64,000 nt of DNA from Atriophallophorus winterbourni (taxonomy: Eukaryota; Platyhelminthes; Trematoda; Plagiorchiida; Microphallidae), in the NCBI GenBank assembly GCA_013407085.1, contig JACCGJ010004945.1, forward strand, positions 37,328 through 101,327, given 5' to 3'. This document shows, in pieces, positions 44,361 through 55,300 of this stretch. Made by a program: the position numbers and the translations under genes. The notes beneath the pieces are model-generated. The model had not been told where the DNA came from. It saw nothing but the letters and a program-made list of their open reading frames with translations, and did no database searches. Numbering within the stretch: the first letter of the stretch is position 1; each line of letters begins with the position of its first letter.

Positions 44361-45794
44361 GCAAATTGAGTATTGATTCCCAATCGGTCTCAACTATATT
44401 CAAATACCTTGTGGGTACCGAAAATATTTGGTTAAATAACGGTGAGAGCTAGCACCCTGTCCAGTGTGTGAAACATTATCACCTACAACGCTTCTTGCTG
44501 AAGAAACCGGAGATAAACACCGGTCACCCTGATTATTTACTCGTCAACGGGAACAAAATTTATTCGTGAAGAACATCAGCTGCATGTCTGTCTTGTATTC
44601 GAATGCACCCACAGACATCATTACAGTCAGTGTAGCACAGTAGATTGTAATGCAACTCAAATAGTGGTATGCAAAACGGAATTGAACACAGTGGTTGGCA
44701 CATGTCACTCAAACAAGATAAGAATCATTAGTCATAATGTAACACCGTTCATGTGAACATTTTGCCAGCTATAGATCGAACAATTATAACGGCACAATTC
44801 TTGAAAATTGATGAAATCAAATGTAACATCACCTCTCCCCTTCCCGGAAGTTGCAACACTGAAATAGCGGATCAGCGTAGCACTGACAACGGCAAATAAA
44901 TATATCGATTGAACAGATCACGTTAAGATGCAGTAAGGTCGTTAATAGCAAGCCAAATCTATAAAACGCCTCTCCCTTTTCCGGAAGGCTTATTAGTTCA
45001 GAGTAATCAGATCAGCGTAGGTTCTGTGATCACAATGCATTGAGCAATCGGACAATAGTAGCATACAGTAGCCTGTATCGCGTAATCGTAGTGGGTTGGT
45101 TATGTGGATATGAAAAGAAAAGGAAATCTGTTTGATCGAATAGGCATGACGGAATTTACTCGCAATCAATGTATTGCATTGGTCAGCCATCGAACAGGTA
45201 TTCACATACTTGGCTATTCGACACTATCATTGGGTTCGTCCATGTTGTATCTTACAATCTTACATAACTTGTCAAGATTTTCTTAGTCTCATTCTATTAC
45301 CTTCATTCATATTTGAAAGTTCCCTTATCATGGTTTGAAGTGAATTCGGCAACGAACAGGTCATGTTTAATTACAATTGTTTCTGTGTGATCTACTCCTT
45401 TAAGCGGCTTTGATAGCCGAATCGGTGTTTAATATTAAACATAAGATTTCTGTATTGTTAATTTGTGTTTATTCTAATGCTTCAGGAATTATCAGTTAGC
45501 TGACGAATACAAAATATAGCGAATCTTGTACCGTCCACTTAGCTACGTGAAGTTCGTTTTCAGCAGCATTACTCGGAGGCATAGCTGGCTGCAACACATG
45601 TTTATACTAATATCATCATGTTACATTCATTTATATGGTACTCGTTCTAAGCATGTGTGAAATTAATCAATCTGTGTGAAAAGAATCGGTTTCAAGCATC
45701 CGGTAACCAGGCCTAAGAGGAAATCTGTTGTCGATAAAGAAAAAAGGACATCCATTGTAAATGAAATTGGTCGATAGTAAAAGGTAGATAACAA
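44361..45794. other. Intergenic, no feature recognised
   Basis: AT-rich sequence; nothing that I can support. Confidence 0.5.
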
Positions 45795-46186
45795 CAGTGA
45801 CTTACAAGCGCAACTTGTTTTCCATTCTTCCACTGTTTCAAGCGCATGCGGATCCTGATCATACTGTCCTACCTGATGAGTGCAAACAGCAAGAATCCAG
45901 TCGTGGGGCGTTTGAAGGAAATGCATGAAAATGAGCTTTTTTATTCATGGTCATGGGTTGTAAACCCAGTCTACACGAGTAGGGATTCACGTTATCGAAC
46001 AGGTTCGTCGTACCAACCTTACCCAAAAGTGGCATACAAGCGCAACTTGTTTACCATTCTTCCACTGTTTCAAGCATAGGTGGATCCTGATCTTAGTATC
46101 CCTACCTGATAAGTACAAACAGCACAAAACGGGTCGTGCGTTATGCATGTGCATGTGATGGAAATTCATGCAAATGAGCATTTCAG
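45795..46186 (+). mobile_element. Family A hammerhead repeat, head-to-tail pair
   Basis: Two units with ribozymes on the + strand; the CUGAUGA-type boxes start at 45873 and 46106, 233 bases apart. Hammerhead 1: intact CUGAUGA, stem II GUGC/GCAA, GAAU for GAAA, GUC before GUGG. Hammerhead 2: CUGAUAA, GUAC/GCAC, AAAA for GAAA, GUC. Both cores carry changes. The body between them repeats the GTTTACCATTCTTCCACTG and hairpin blocks. Confidence 0.82.
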
Positions 46187-47700
46187 TAAAGGGAGTGCGT
46201 TTTGATTTTTCGTCATGAAACCGCTGGTATCATTTATCCACGCGCTTATCTGCGGTTCTTCTAAAACGAAGCTTTATCTATCATATGATTTTTCCCAAGA
46301 ACAAAGTGAGGTAATTTTGCAGTTATGTTACCAACTACTATGTGCTACCGATCAAAATAAATTTGAATATAATCGATTTGAGCACATTTGGAATAACATA
46401 TTTGATCCAGGCGTTAGGTCAATCTGTGTGATACAATATCTGCTGTTCATATACACGTGGATGATACCAGTCTATCATCAGTTGACACGTTTATTAGCAA
46501 TAAATTGCAAACACCGATACGGGTCTTCATTTCCGGTCAACCGGGAGAAATACCACTACGATTGGCTATGAGGGAATTTATCAAGTTTTAAGTCTGAATT
46601 TACCAAATAAAAATAAATCCATGATTTCAACAAATACGAGAACGTGACGTAAATACAGTTGTGAACATCAAAATAAATAGACTCCTGTACAAGCTCACCG
46701 CTCAATCTTAACCAATAAGAAAACCCGGGGCAGCTTTTAGAATGCTCACGTACCTATCACTTGCACTCCATTAACGCCTGCTCACTACGTTATCCAGAGG
46801 TGCGGGAGGGGTACAAAATGAAATCGCAGATAGCCTCGTTTAATAAATCGTCATTAATGAACACGCAGTTGAGTTACTAGAGTCCAAACAACCAAAGTTC
46901 ACATAAAAAACCAGTCTAGATTTACCACGACTGACTTCAAGTGATTGAAGTTCATTTTCTTGAGTTTGTTTCTCTTTAAACGACTGGTTAAACTAAAATT
47001 GAATGATGTATTTTTGTATATCCGTGTGTTTTGTATTTGTCCGATTTTCTTCTTGTAACTCAACGTATAGATATACTTGTGCAGTCAACAAAGGGCCGAT
47101 TAGTTAAAGCGTTTTTTCCTCTCAATCGAGCCATTGGAGGCAAAAAACCCGGTAAATATCTCCAGTCTCGTTACAGAAAGCTCTACAAATAATATGATGT
47201 CACGCACTAGAGAGGGTGCTAGGATCTTGCTGTTATTTTTCCTAATATTTTCAATAACATATTACACTAGTTTTTAGTTTGGAATATCTTTCCAAAGTGC
47301 GTAAACATGGCAGAATTTAAGCCGCGAATCCCCGTTTGGAATGAAAACGGGACGTGCAGAGTGGTCACTGTGGCGACATGTACTGAAAAAGTCACGCTAA
47401 AGGCTATTCTTAAAATTTGAGTATCTGAATTCAATTAATTGACGTTGCTCCGAGCTAATTTGCGTTTACTTTTCACACAGCAGTAACTTGCACAAATCCG
47501 CTAATCATGGGATAATTCAATAATGACCAATCCCGTGGTTGTGAGCAGCTGAGGAAATATTATTTTTCAAAAAGCAAAATCCTCATCGGTTCGCATGATT
47601 CATAAACGAAGAGACATTCCAATCGGCTAACTACTTTATCAGATGAAAATATTTGTACCGATAAATTCGGTTCACCTAGCAGCCAACTTGTAGGTACCCA
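46187..47700. other. Intergenic, no gene recognised
   Basis: A 118-codon ATG-initiated frame at 46215-46571 begins just after the ribozyme-repeat pair but has no recognisable family or splice context, so I do not call it a gene. Confidence 0.45.
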
Positions 47701-47730
47701 GCCAGCATTTTTGCACATGCGCGTCCGTGC

Positions 47731-47790
47731 ATGCACACACACACGCACGCACGCACGCGCGCGTCGATACACACGCACACAGGCGCACAG
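47731..47790. repeat. CA/CG dinucleotide microsatellite
   Basis: Alternating purine-pyrimidine run of CACACA, GCACGCACGC and GCGCGCG units. Such runs can adopt Z-DNA; no function is inferred. Confidence 0.8.
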
Positions 47791-48394
47791 CACATGGCCA
47801 ACCGTTAACCAGCCAGGCCCCTTCATGTTGCGCACACATGCTTTCTTTTGAGGTAGTGATTTACGGGTCTCTCTACTGTCATAAGCACTCGGTTCTCTCC
47901 GTGTCCGCTCTGCCTCGCTTGGCCGTCCCTGCAGGGAACCCTTTTGATGTTACGCCATAAATCAGTCTCCGGAAGTGAATGGTAGCATGCCTGAACAAAC
48001 CGAAACGTCTGAGGAGAACGCTTGCCGGGTGGTTCTGTTCCATACGCCCCAAATTCCCGGATAGTTTCTCGTTGTTGTTTTTTATCCAAAACGGTTGTTG
48101 TGCCTTCAACACTAACATTCCAATGAGTCAAGGAAACACTCACGGTGATGACTGAACGGGAATGTGGAACCGCCTTCCTTAGTTGGAACAGTTTAGGTGG
48201 TTCTTCACAATGGTGGGATTAATAACCGAGAAACATTTTTAAGAAATGTGTTTACCCATTTCACTGTTTTGTGGAAGGAATTTGAACTTTTCAAGTTAAA
48301 ATTTATTTTTTGGAAAGATTCATTCTTCTTGGGTCCCTGGTTTGAACAAAACCTAGCTTTGAATAGATTAATAAAAAGAATTATAAAACTTTAC
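47791..48394. other. Intergenic, no gene recognised
   Basis: Somewhat higher GC than the surroundings at 47.85-48.15 kb, with overlapping open frames on the - strand. None shows a domain that I can name. Confidence 0.4.
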
Positions 48395-48460
48395 TACATA
48401 CAAACACACGACCACTGGTACCGGGCTGTTTTCTCTCATCAAGTGGATAAAGCAAGCGTA
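48395..48460 (-). mobile_element. Family B hammerhead repeat relic
   Basis: On the - strand: CCAC, UUGAUGA, a decayed stem II with loop AAAACA, no clear GAAA, then CCAGUGGUCGUGUG. Recognised by order of blocks; weak. Confidence 0.45.
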
Positions 48461-49136
48461 GACTATTGATAACTGAGAAGATATCTACTTATGATCATAA
48501 AATAAACAACGATATCCCATAGCTAAAAATCGGAAGCCCATTTGAACTAAAGTCATCCAGGGCTAGTGCAATATTGCCTCGCAATGTATTTCACTTGTAC
48601 GTGACTTGAAATTATTCCACACTTGAAAGCGGCATCACTAATTTTGATGGAATTACAGCTAACCATGAGAAACTAGGTTAACCAGCGTGGTGTTTGCAAA
48701 TATTATTCTACTTACATGATCGCCTAAGCGCAACGGGCAGTATATAGTTGTCAACCAAGGTCACATGATATTCGAGTCATGGGCAATCACTCTGGTTCAT
48801 AGATGCTGAGTTTAACGGTACGTACAGTAAGCCCATAACTTTACACTAACTAAGAAATTGGTTTGGGACGACCAACCATTATTAGCACTTTAAGATACCA
48901 CATTCTGATATGGGTACAAAACCCCGTGCTATAGTTTTTGATTTCGTAGTACTGAACACAGTCTTGGCAGCTAAAATTGATAACGTTTGCAGTACGAAGA
49001 ATATTCTGTTATACCACACGGCTATAGTTCAGATAATTTATGGTTTTAACTTGTATCGATTAAACTATCTCACGAGGACAGATGCACTTCAGCCGTTCCA
49101 AAGAAAGCTTGACAAAACCAAGTGCCACCAGCTTAT

Positions 49137-49165
49137 TGTGGTGCTCACATGCCCATCTCTTAGTG
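49137..49165 (-). repeat. Family B repeat tail fragment
   Basis: TTGTGGTGCTCACATGCCCATC matches the family B tail; the ribozyme part is not recognisable beyond it. Confidence 0.5.
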
Positions 49166-50975
49166 CCACCACCAGGTTCTTCCAACCTGCCCTCAGTTGA
49201 CAAGTGCGAGTGGCGTTTCAGCTGATAACCGATAACGCATGTGACATATGTGCTGACCCTCGGTTTGTACGCGGTTCGAATTCCTGTCTTATCTCACCGT
49301 AGGCGTGTTGATCTGGCGAAATCAGCATGTCTCGCTGTCAAATCAACTTTGTCGCCAATGTTACATCGTCGGGTAAAGCACATCCCATGTTTGTGTTCTG
49401 GTTATCTGTTACGAGATTCGGGGGTTTACGCAAACGTTTGAGCAGATGATAGGTCACGTTCTCTAACACCGTGTCAACCATATTTTATCGTGAAAACTGA
49501 AGCAAGTGGGATAAAACCGAAGCCAGAGCAATACTGTGAAAAGATGAGAGAATTCACGACGCAAAGTTGAGTATTCCACAAGATTATGCAGAGTGCAGAG
49601 CTTAGTGGAAAATAAATATCTTTCACGTACAGATCATTACTTGACGACACAGAAAACAGATTTCTTCTAGCTTCAGAATTACTTACATCCCAGCACCAAC
49701 ACATCACATCAAATGAAAACAGTAATATTAGGTTAAACAATGTTATACATGTAAGTCCTGATTATCAGATTCACAAAGCCAAACGTTAGATGATTGATCC
49801 AAAATTTGGATTTAAATCAACCGATCAAATCAAGGCTAATGAGTAGCTTCAAGGCCACACAAACCTCGTTGCACTCGTACATCAACTTTTGTTTACTTAT
49901 TTTTCTTGATATATATAAGTTTAATTAAAAGATTAAATGAAGCTAAACTCGTGGAGATTTCCGCCTCTATAATTCCAAATAAAACAAACACTTAAAACAA
50001 TACCTGTGCCAGTTTCGTTTGGAGCGTGAATTGTTCGGAATATATCGTGATCTTAGATCTTGCTGACGGTTTGATGCCGAAATAATTTATCAGCGGATGG
50101 GAACGAATATTGAGAACCTTGTATGTGAGGATATGTTCACCTTGCATACGAATCTCTTAATACTAGAATACAGTCCATAAAATGAAGTTATTACATTTAC
50201 CGCTTCTTCCAAACGGAACCGTTGGCAATGATCCAAGGGTCAATAAGGAATTTAAAATATTGCAATTTTCTGTAATGCTGATAAATGTATGTACATAATC
50301 ACTTCCTTGAATGAATTCCTGCCAATGTGATAATGCGGATTGATAAAAGGGCGAAAAGATGTTCAGATATTTGACTAAAGATTCCCATTTTTGTGAGTAA
50401 TAGACAAATAAATTGAACAATTTCCTTTTCGGTATTTCACCTCAAGTTTTTCAATACAAGAAGTGAAAAAAGAAGGATGATTGTGATCATATTAAATAAT
50501 AAACGGAAATCAATATCACCTGCAATATTGCTCAAACTGTTCCAGTGGAGATCGATGTTGACCAAGATAAAAAAGATCATGAACTGAACGCATGTGTTTT
50601 CTTGCTAAATATTTTGATGTCTATTGCTTTGGCTGTCCTCAAACTACCCCACCTAATTCTTCGTGACTCGTGGTGGGGAACCGTCTACACCACATTGAAC
50701 GCATCCTCAAGTTTCACTCTGCGGTGTGTGACCACCAGATGGACTAGGTTTTAACTATCCACTTTCCTGTAACCATTTTTATCCAACCAACTTGAGTGGC
50801 ATTCAAACATTTGTCTTTCCAGTTTCCGTGTCAATTGGTTATCCGACAAGTTTCGATGCAAAGTATACTCTTCGAAGAAGTACGCCAAAGTTAAATGAAT
50901 AATCGAAATACGGATGGGTGAATTATAAATTTTTATTTTTGCAATAATAAATTAAATCTGAGATGAACAGGAACT
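49166..50975. other. Intergenic, no gene recognised
   Basis: A B-box-like GGTTCGAATTCC near 49270 lacks a tRNA fold. A block around 50.40-50.65 kb weakly resembles 62.39-62.64 kb (shared CCTTTTCGGTATTTC), so it may be an undefined dispersed repeat. Confidence 0.4.
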
Positions 50976-51318
50976 CGCTGACCTTAGTGCATATAAACCA
51001 GAAATTCATACTGTGGAGATAGAGTGTTGAAAAATGTCCATTTTACTTGAGAAAAGCAAGAGCAAGTGAAATGATTGTAGATATCCGAATTTATGGCGTC
51101 CATTCCAGATTTGTCTTCACAGAACATAATTTTACATCCCTAGCAGTCTCCTTGGTTTATTTGTCATTTTCAGTTATCCATCGGCAGCTGGAAGTTTCAG
51201 AATCATTGAGATTGAGTTACAATGACGTGGAGATAATTTAGCATACACAAGATGAGCTGCAAAGAATTTGTGATAAGCTGCAATGCTAAACAATCTTTTC
51301 CCTTATAGCATATTTAGT
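50976..51318. repeat. Direct duplication, copy 1
   Basis: About 343 bases repeated at 51539-51882 with eight differences counted in the first 330 bases. It ends at ATTTAGT, where a CR1 3' end begins. Confidence 0.9.
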
Positions 51319-51518
51319 AGCAATTCAATTTTAATGGTCTAAAAAGCATATAGCTTGACAAAACCACAGAATAATATGGGAATTACGAATAACATGGGTA
51401 GAAAAACGGAATTTGCTTGCCTACTGAGCAGTTCAGGAATCAAGTAAAAATCCATTGGACAGAAACTGGTTTCAAAGTTCAAAGCTTTTATGGTGTAAAA
51501 TATATGGGTTTAAAGTTT
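51319..51518 (-). mobile_element. CR1-like LINE 3' end, cut by the gap
   Basis: Starts on the + strand with CAATTCAATTTT and AATGGTCTAAAAAGCAT and matches the copies at 40.0 and 61.2 kb. It runs into the N gap at 51519. Confidence 0.82.
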
Positions 51519-51538
51519 NNNNNNNNNNNNNNNNNNNN
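51519..51538. other. Assembly gap (20 N)
   Basis: Twenty N characters in a row. Confidence 1.
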
Positions 51539-51882
51539 CGCTGACCTTAGTGCATATAAACCAGAAATTCATACTGTGGAGATAGAGTGTTGAAAATGTC
51601 CATTTTACTTGAGAAAAGCAAGAGCACGTGAAATGATTGTAGATATTCGAATTTATGGCGTCCATTCCAGATTTGTCTTCACAGAACATAATTTTACATC
51701 CCTAGCGGTCTCCTGGGTTTATTTGTCATTTTCAGTTATCCATCGGCAGCTGAAAGTTCCAGAATCATTGAGATTGAGTTACAATGACGTGGTGATAATT
51801 TAGCATACACAAGATGAGCTGCAAAGAATTTGTGATAAGCTGCAATGCTAAACAATCTTTTCCCTTACATCCACTATTTAGT
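51539..51882. repeat. Direct duplication, copy 2
   Basis: Matches copy 1 up to ATTTAGT, but continues into different sequence without the CR1 piece. The bases at 51883-51925 resemble a decayed family A ribozyme region on the - strand. Confidence 0.9.
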
Positions 51883-51925
51883 GTCACACTGTTTGCAGCG
51901 GTAAGTAGGGAAAGTAGGATTTAGA

Positions 51926-52735
51926 CTAACGTTACATACACATTAAGAAACAATATGTATGAAGAGAAAGTAACAGAAACGCTTGAACAACCTCTATTAC
52001 ACAGTTCGTTCATGATGACGCAACTAGTCGTTTCAATTTCATAAATTTCTTCGCCTTCGAGTACTCACAGCGTGATCGTTTGATTAGACCAGATTGACAG
52101 GGCTAATCTTATACAACATGTTGGTCAAAGTTCAAACCACTATTGAGGGTCTGGAATGTATCGTCCATAGTTGCAAGAAGTACGAAACCGGTGGTGCGTT
52201 GTGAGAAGAACGAAACATGCAACTACAAATATTGCAATCAAGTTTCAGGGTTTTGTCGCATTTAAATCTTGATTGTGTATGTGATGTGAATAAACAGTTT
52301 CAACACAACAGATAGCGTTTACTAGAATACCTTTGCTAAAAACGAATTAACGGATATCAGCGCTAATCAATTCGTATTGACAAATCGGCTTTGTTTATAA
52401 TTGCTGACATGAATTGATTAGGGTATGAAACTAACGACGAAGTTGTTCGTTATTCCGTGACATACTCAAGCTCTCCAAATTTAAGGCTCAGTAGCAAGGA
52501 GTTTTTAGGAGCCAAGTTGATGACTTACACTTTTTTCATTTGAGCAACTTTTTGAAAGATTTATTAATCCCATGATAAGTATGCACTTTATATAAAACTC
52601 TGTAAAAAATCAACAACGCAAACTTTGTTGCCCACACATGCAAGTTCTAATTATTACCGGGATTTACTAAACACATCTATTATGTTTATTTCTAATAACC
52701 CATTCATCATGAATAGTAAAAGATACAGTTTCTCT
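51926..52735. other. Intergenic, no feature recognised
   Basis: AT-rich sequence without a supported feature. Confidence 0.5.
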
Positions 52736-52966
52736 TTAACCCTTTGTCTACGGTAATTGGATATACGTATTTTATGATATTTTTGTGTTATTCTGCTTAA
52801 TTATGTCATAAATAAAACACATGATTAACATTTTATGGATCAGATGCCAGACGCCGCTTGGCAAGAGCACTCCGATGGTGACTGAAGGTACCGACAGGAG
52901 CTACTGAGCGATCGACTGCTTGTTTGAGATGGTAACTCGAGTTACCGTCAGTAGACAAAGGGTTAA
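52736..52966. mobile_element. piggyBac-type MITE with TTAA target duplication
   Basis: A 223-base element (52740-52962) with inverted ends CCCTTTGTCTAC and GTAGACAAAGGG, flanked on both sides by TTAA. TTAA duplications with CCC..GGG ends are the mark of the piggyBac superfamily. Near the right end is a perfect 16-base palindrome, GGTAACTCGAGTTACC (52931-52946). There is no coding capacity, so it depends on a transposase elsewhere. Confidence 0.82.
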
Positions 52967-54904
52967 AAGGCGTTTTACATGCTCAGATATCAAACTGAAT
53001 TTTCCATGGGATTCAGAATACCCATAGGGTTTGTGTTGGTACAACAGTATTAACCGCATTCACGGCTAAATTGCGTTGCGTTTTTGTGAAAAGTAACCAT
53101 AGAAACCCAACATACTACTTAGTATACGAATCAAAGTCACCCAAGACAGTTCTTGCTAACGAACCTGGAGATACACACCAGTCATGGTTGCCCGGTAAGC
53201 ATAGTATGTTTTAAACAAGAATATGTGACATTCGTTTATCGAGCAGAAATCAAACGTTTGTTCAAATACCTGTTGTAAAAATAAACATGCACAATCTTTG
53301 GAGCTCACTGTTAGCAAAGTTCAAACTGCTTCCACTAGTAAAGAGTGTTTGCGATTCGTGATATCCACAATTCAATTCACATTTGCGCAAACAGATAATC
53401 TTGGCCTAATTTGATTTTCATTGTACTGAGTTTGAAATATGCGCGAAGTGATTAAAATTGTTATAAATAAATATTAAAAATTACTCGGTCTGGTTCTCAT
53501 ATGCATGTCAACAGAGCTTACCATTTCTGGCCACCTACAACTCATACTACTCTGTTGTGAGTTGAACTAGCGCATATTCTAAAACAGAGAAATCACTTCG
53601 ATTTCAAAACTCCCATGCTACTGTAGTTATAAAAATGTCATGTCGGCTGATTGAAACCTTAAAATTTTAACCACCTATTTCAATTTACGACAATCATTGC
53701 GCTTATGTGCTCAACATTTTATGTATTGAATTTGTTACAACCGATGAGGACTCAATAAAAGTGACACGAGTCATGGTTTCAAACAATTGACGATGGTTCA
53801 CTTTAAGTAACGAAAGTGATCTGAACGAGGTCTTGCGAAATAACCGCTCGGCTGTTTCTCACGAAGACTTCCGAAGACAGTTTGCTTTGGTGCACAGCAA
53901 TCAAACTGTCAGTGAGGATTTATGGAAGGCAATGGCTACGCCCACCCACCCACTCACCTCCCCATAAGCACATTGGCTCACTAAACTCTTAGATTATTAA
54001 CAATTTGAGTCAGTGAAATCAAATAATGTTACAAATGCATAATTGCTATATAAATCCCCACCAGAATAAACGATGCATAGACATTGAACTAAGTGTATAC
54101 ATTCTTTTCTGTTTAGTTCATCAACGTGGCCTGTTCATCCATCAATCGTACAACAGAAGTAAACATTCTCTCGATATGAAAAGCATCACGCCTAGCACAG
54201 AAATAAATATCGTGAACAAGAGCATTAACATCTTACCGAAGTTACACGCAACTGGAATGATTTATTCCGTTTGCCAAGAAGAAGAATTTTTAGTTCGTCT
54301 TGCTTGCGGTGTTTACCGCTCGAGGACCTTTGATGTAAAATCGGTTGGATTTCGAAAAAAATAAAAAAAAACACATTTCGTTTGAGAATGAAACGATATC
54401 TCCTTTCAGTTTTGAGGTAAATCGAGTTATTTTGAGTGATAATCATAATGATTTTACAGTGGGAGATTCAGTGAATAATTCTCTCGCTCTCTCCCAAATA
54501 CAGCACCAAAGGCAACTGGTATCGATTGACGTTACTTCTGTCTGCTGAATTATTGATGTCAAATTAATTTGTCCTCAGGCTGAGTGAATTCCAATCGTTG
54601 CTGCCAAAGGTTTTCAGTTTGAACAGTAACATCATTAAGTATAGTTGCTGCATTGCTCTTGAGATTTTAGACGGATTTTTATACTCGTATCAAATATTTT
54701 AGGCGAAATAACTCAGCGTACGGTTAAACTGTATTTACAAGGCACATATTACACAGAGGAGGTCTACCGCAAGGCAGAATTATAATTCGAACAAATGTAA
54801 ATGTTTTAGTTCTTGTATGCCACTTCTTATTCAGAACCACGATGTTCAAATTCAGGATCACAAAGTGATTTCTGGTCAGGCGTCCTAGGCGCTTATTAAT
54901 GAAC
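52967..54904. other. Intergenic, no gene recognised
   Basis: The 112-codon frame at 54026-54364 shows no recognisable features. Nothing else is supported. Confidence 0.45.
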
Positions 54905-55300
54905 TATATATTGTGGTGCTCACATAACATTGTTTGCCATTTTACCACTGTTTCAAGGCTCACTTGACCTAATCTTACTGTCTCCACCTAATGATGGCAA
55001 ACAGTCAGAAACCGGTCGTGGTGTGTAAGAGATGGGGATGAGAGCGCCAAAATACATTGGTCTTTTATAAGCGCCTTGAGTGCTTGACCAAGAATCACTT
55101 TGCGATTCTCTATTCAAACATTGTGTTTCTTTTTAAGAATCCTATTCAACAAAGGAATACAATTATATTTTTTGCTTGCAACTCTACGTCCGTTTCAAAA
55201 CTCACTGAACCTGATCTTACTGTCTCCACCTGATGACGGCAAACAGCCAGAAGGCGGTTGTGGTGTACAAATGGAGGTAATCTGAACACGACAATATATC
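54905..55300 (+). mobile_element. Family B hammerhead repeats, two in tandem
   Basis: Two ribozymes on the + strand with boxes at 54988 and 55230, 242 bases apart. Hammerhead 1: CCAC, CUAAUGA, stem II UGGC/GUCA, intact GAAA, CCGGUC, GUGG; one box change. Hammerhead 2: CCAC, intact CUGAUGA, CGGC/GCCA, GAAG for GAAA, GGUU, GUGG. The left end at 54905 carries an inverted copy of the family tail (TGTGGTGCTCACAT). The spacer does not match a known B body, so the pair may be two insertions and not a true dimer. Confidence 0.78.

Noticed and set aside
46215..46571. 118-codon ATG frame next to the family A pair
   Set aside because: No domain, no second exon, no coding evidence beyond openness.
47823..48143. 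106-codon open frame on the - strand in a moderately GC-rich patch
   Set aside because: Overlapping frames are equally open; no domain or splice context.
49205..49290. B-box-like GGTTCGAATTCC
   Set aside because: No cloverleaf can be drawn around it.
54026..54364. 112-codon open frame
   Set aside because: Composition looks random and there is no homology that I can recognise.
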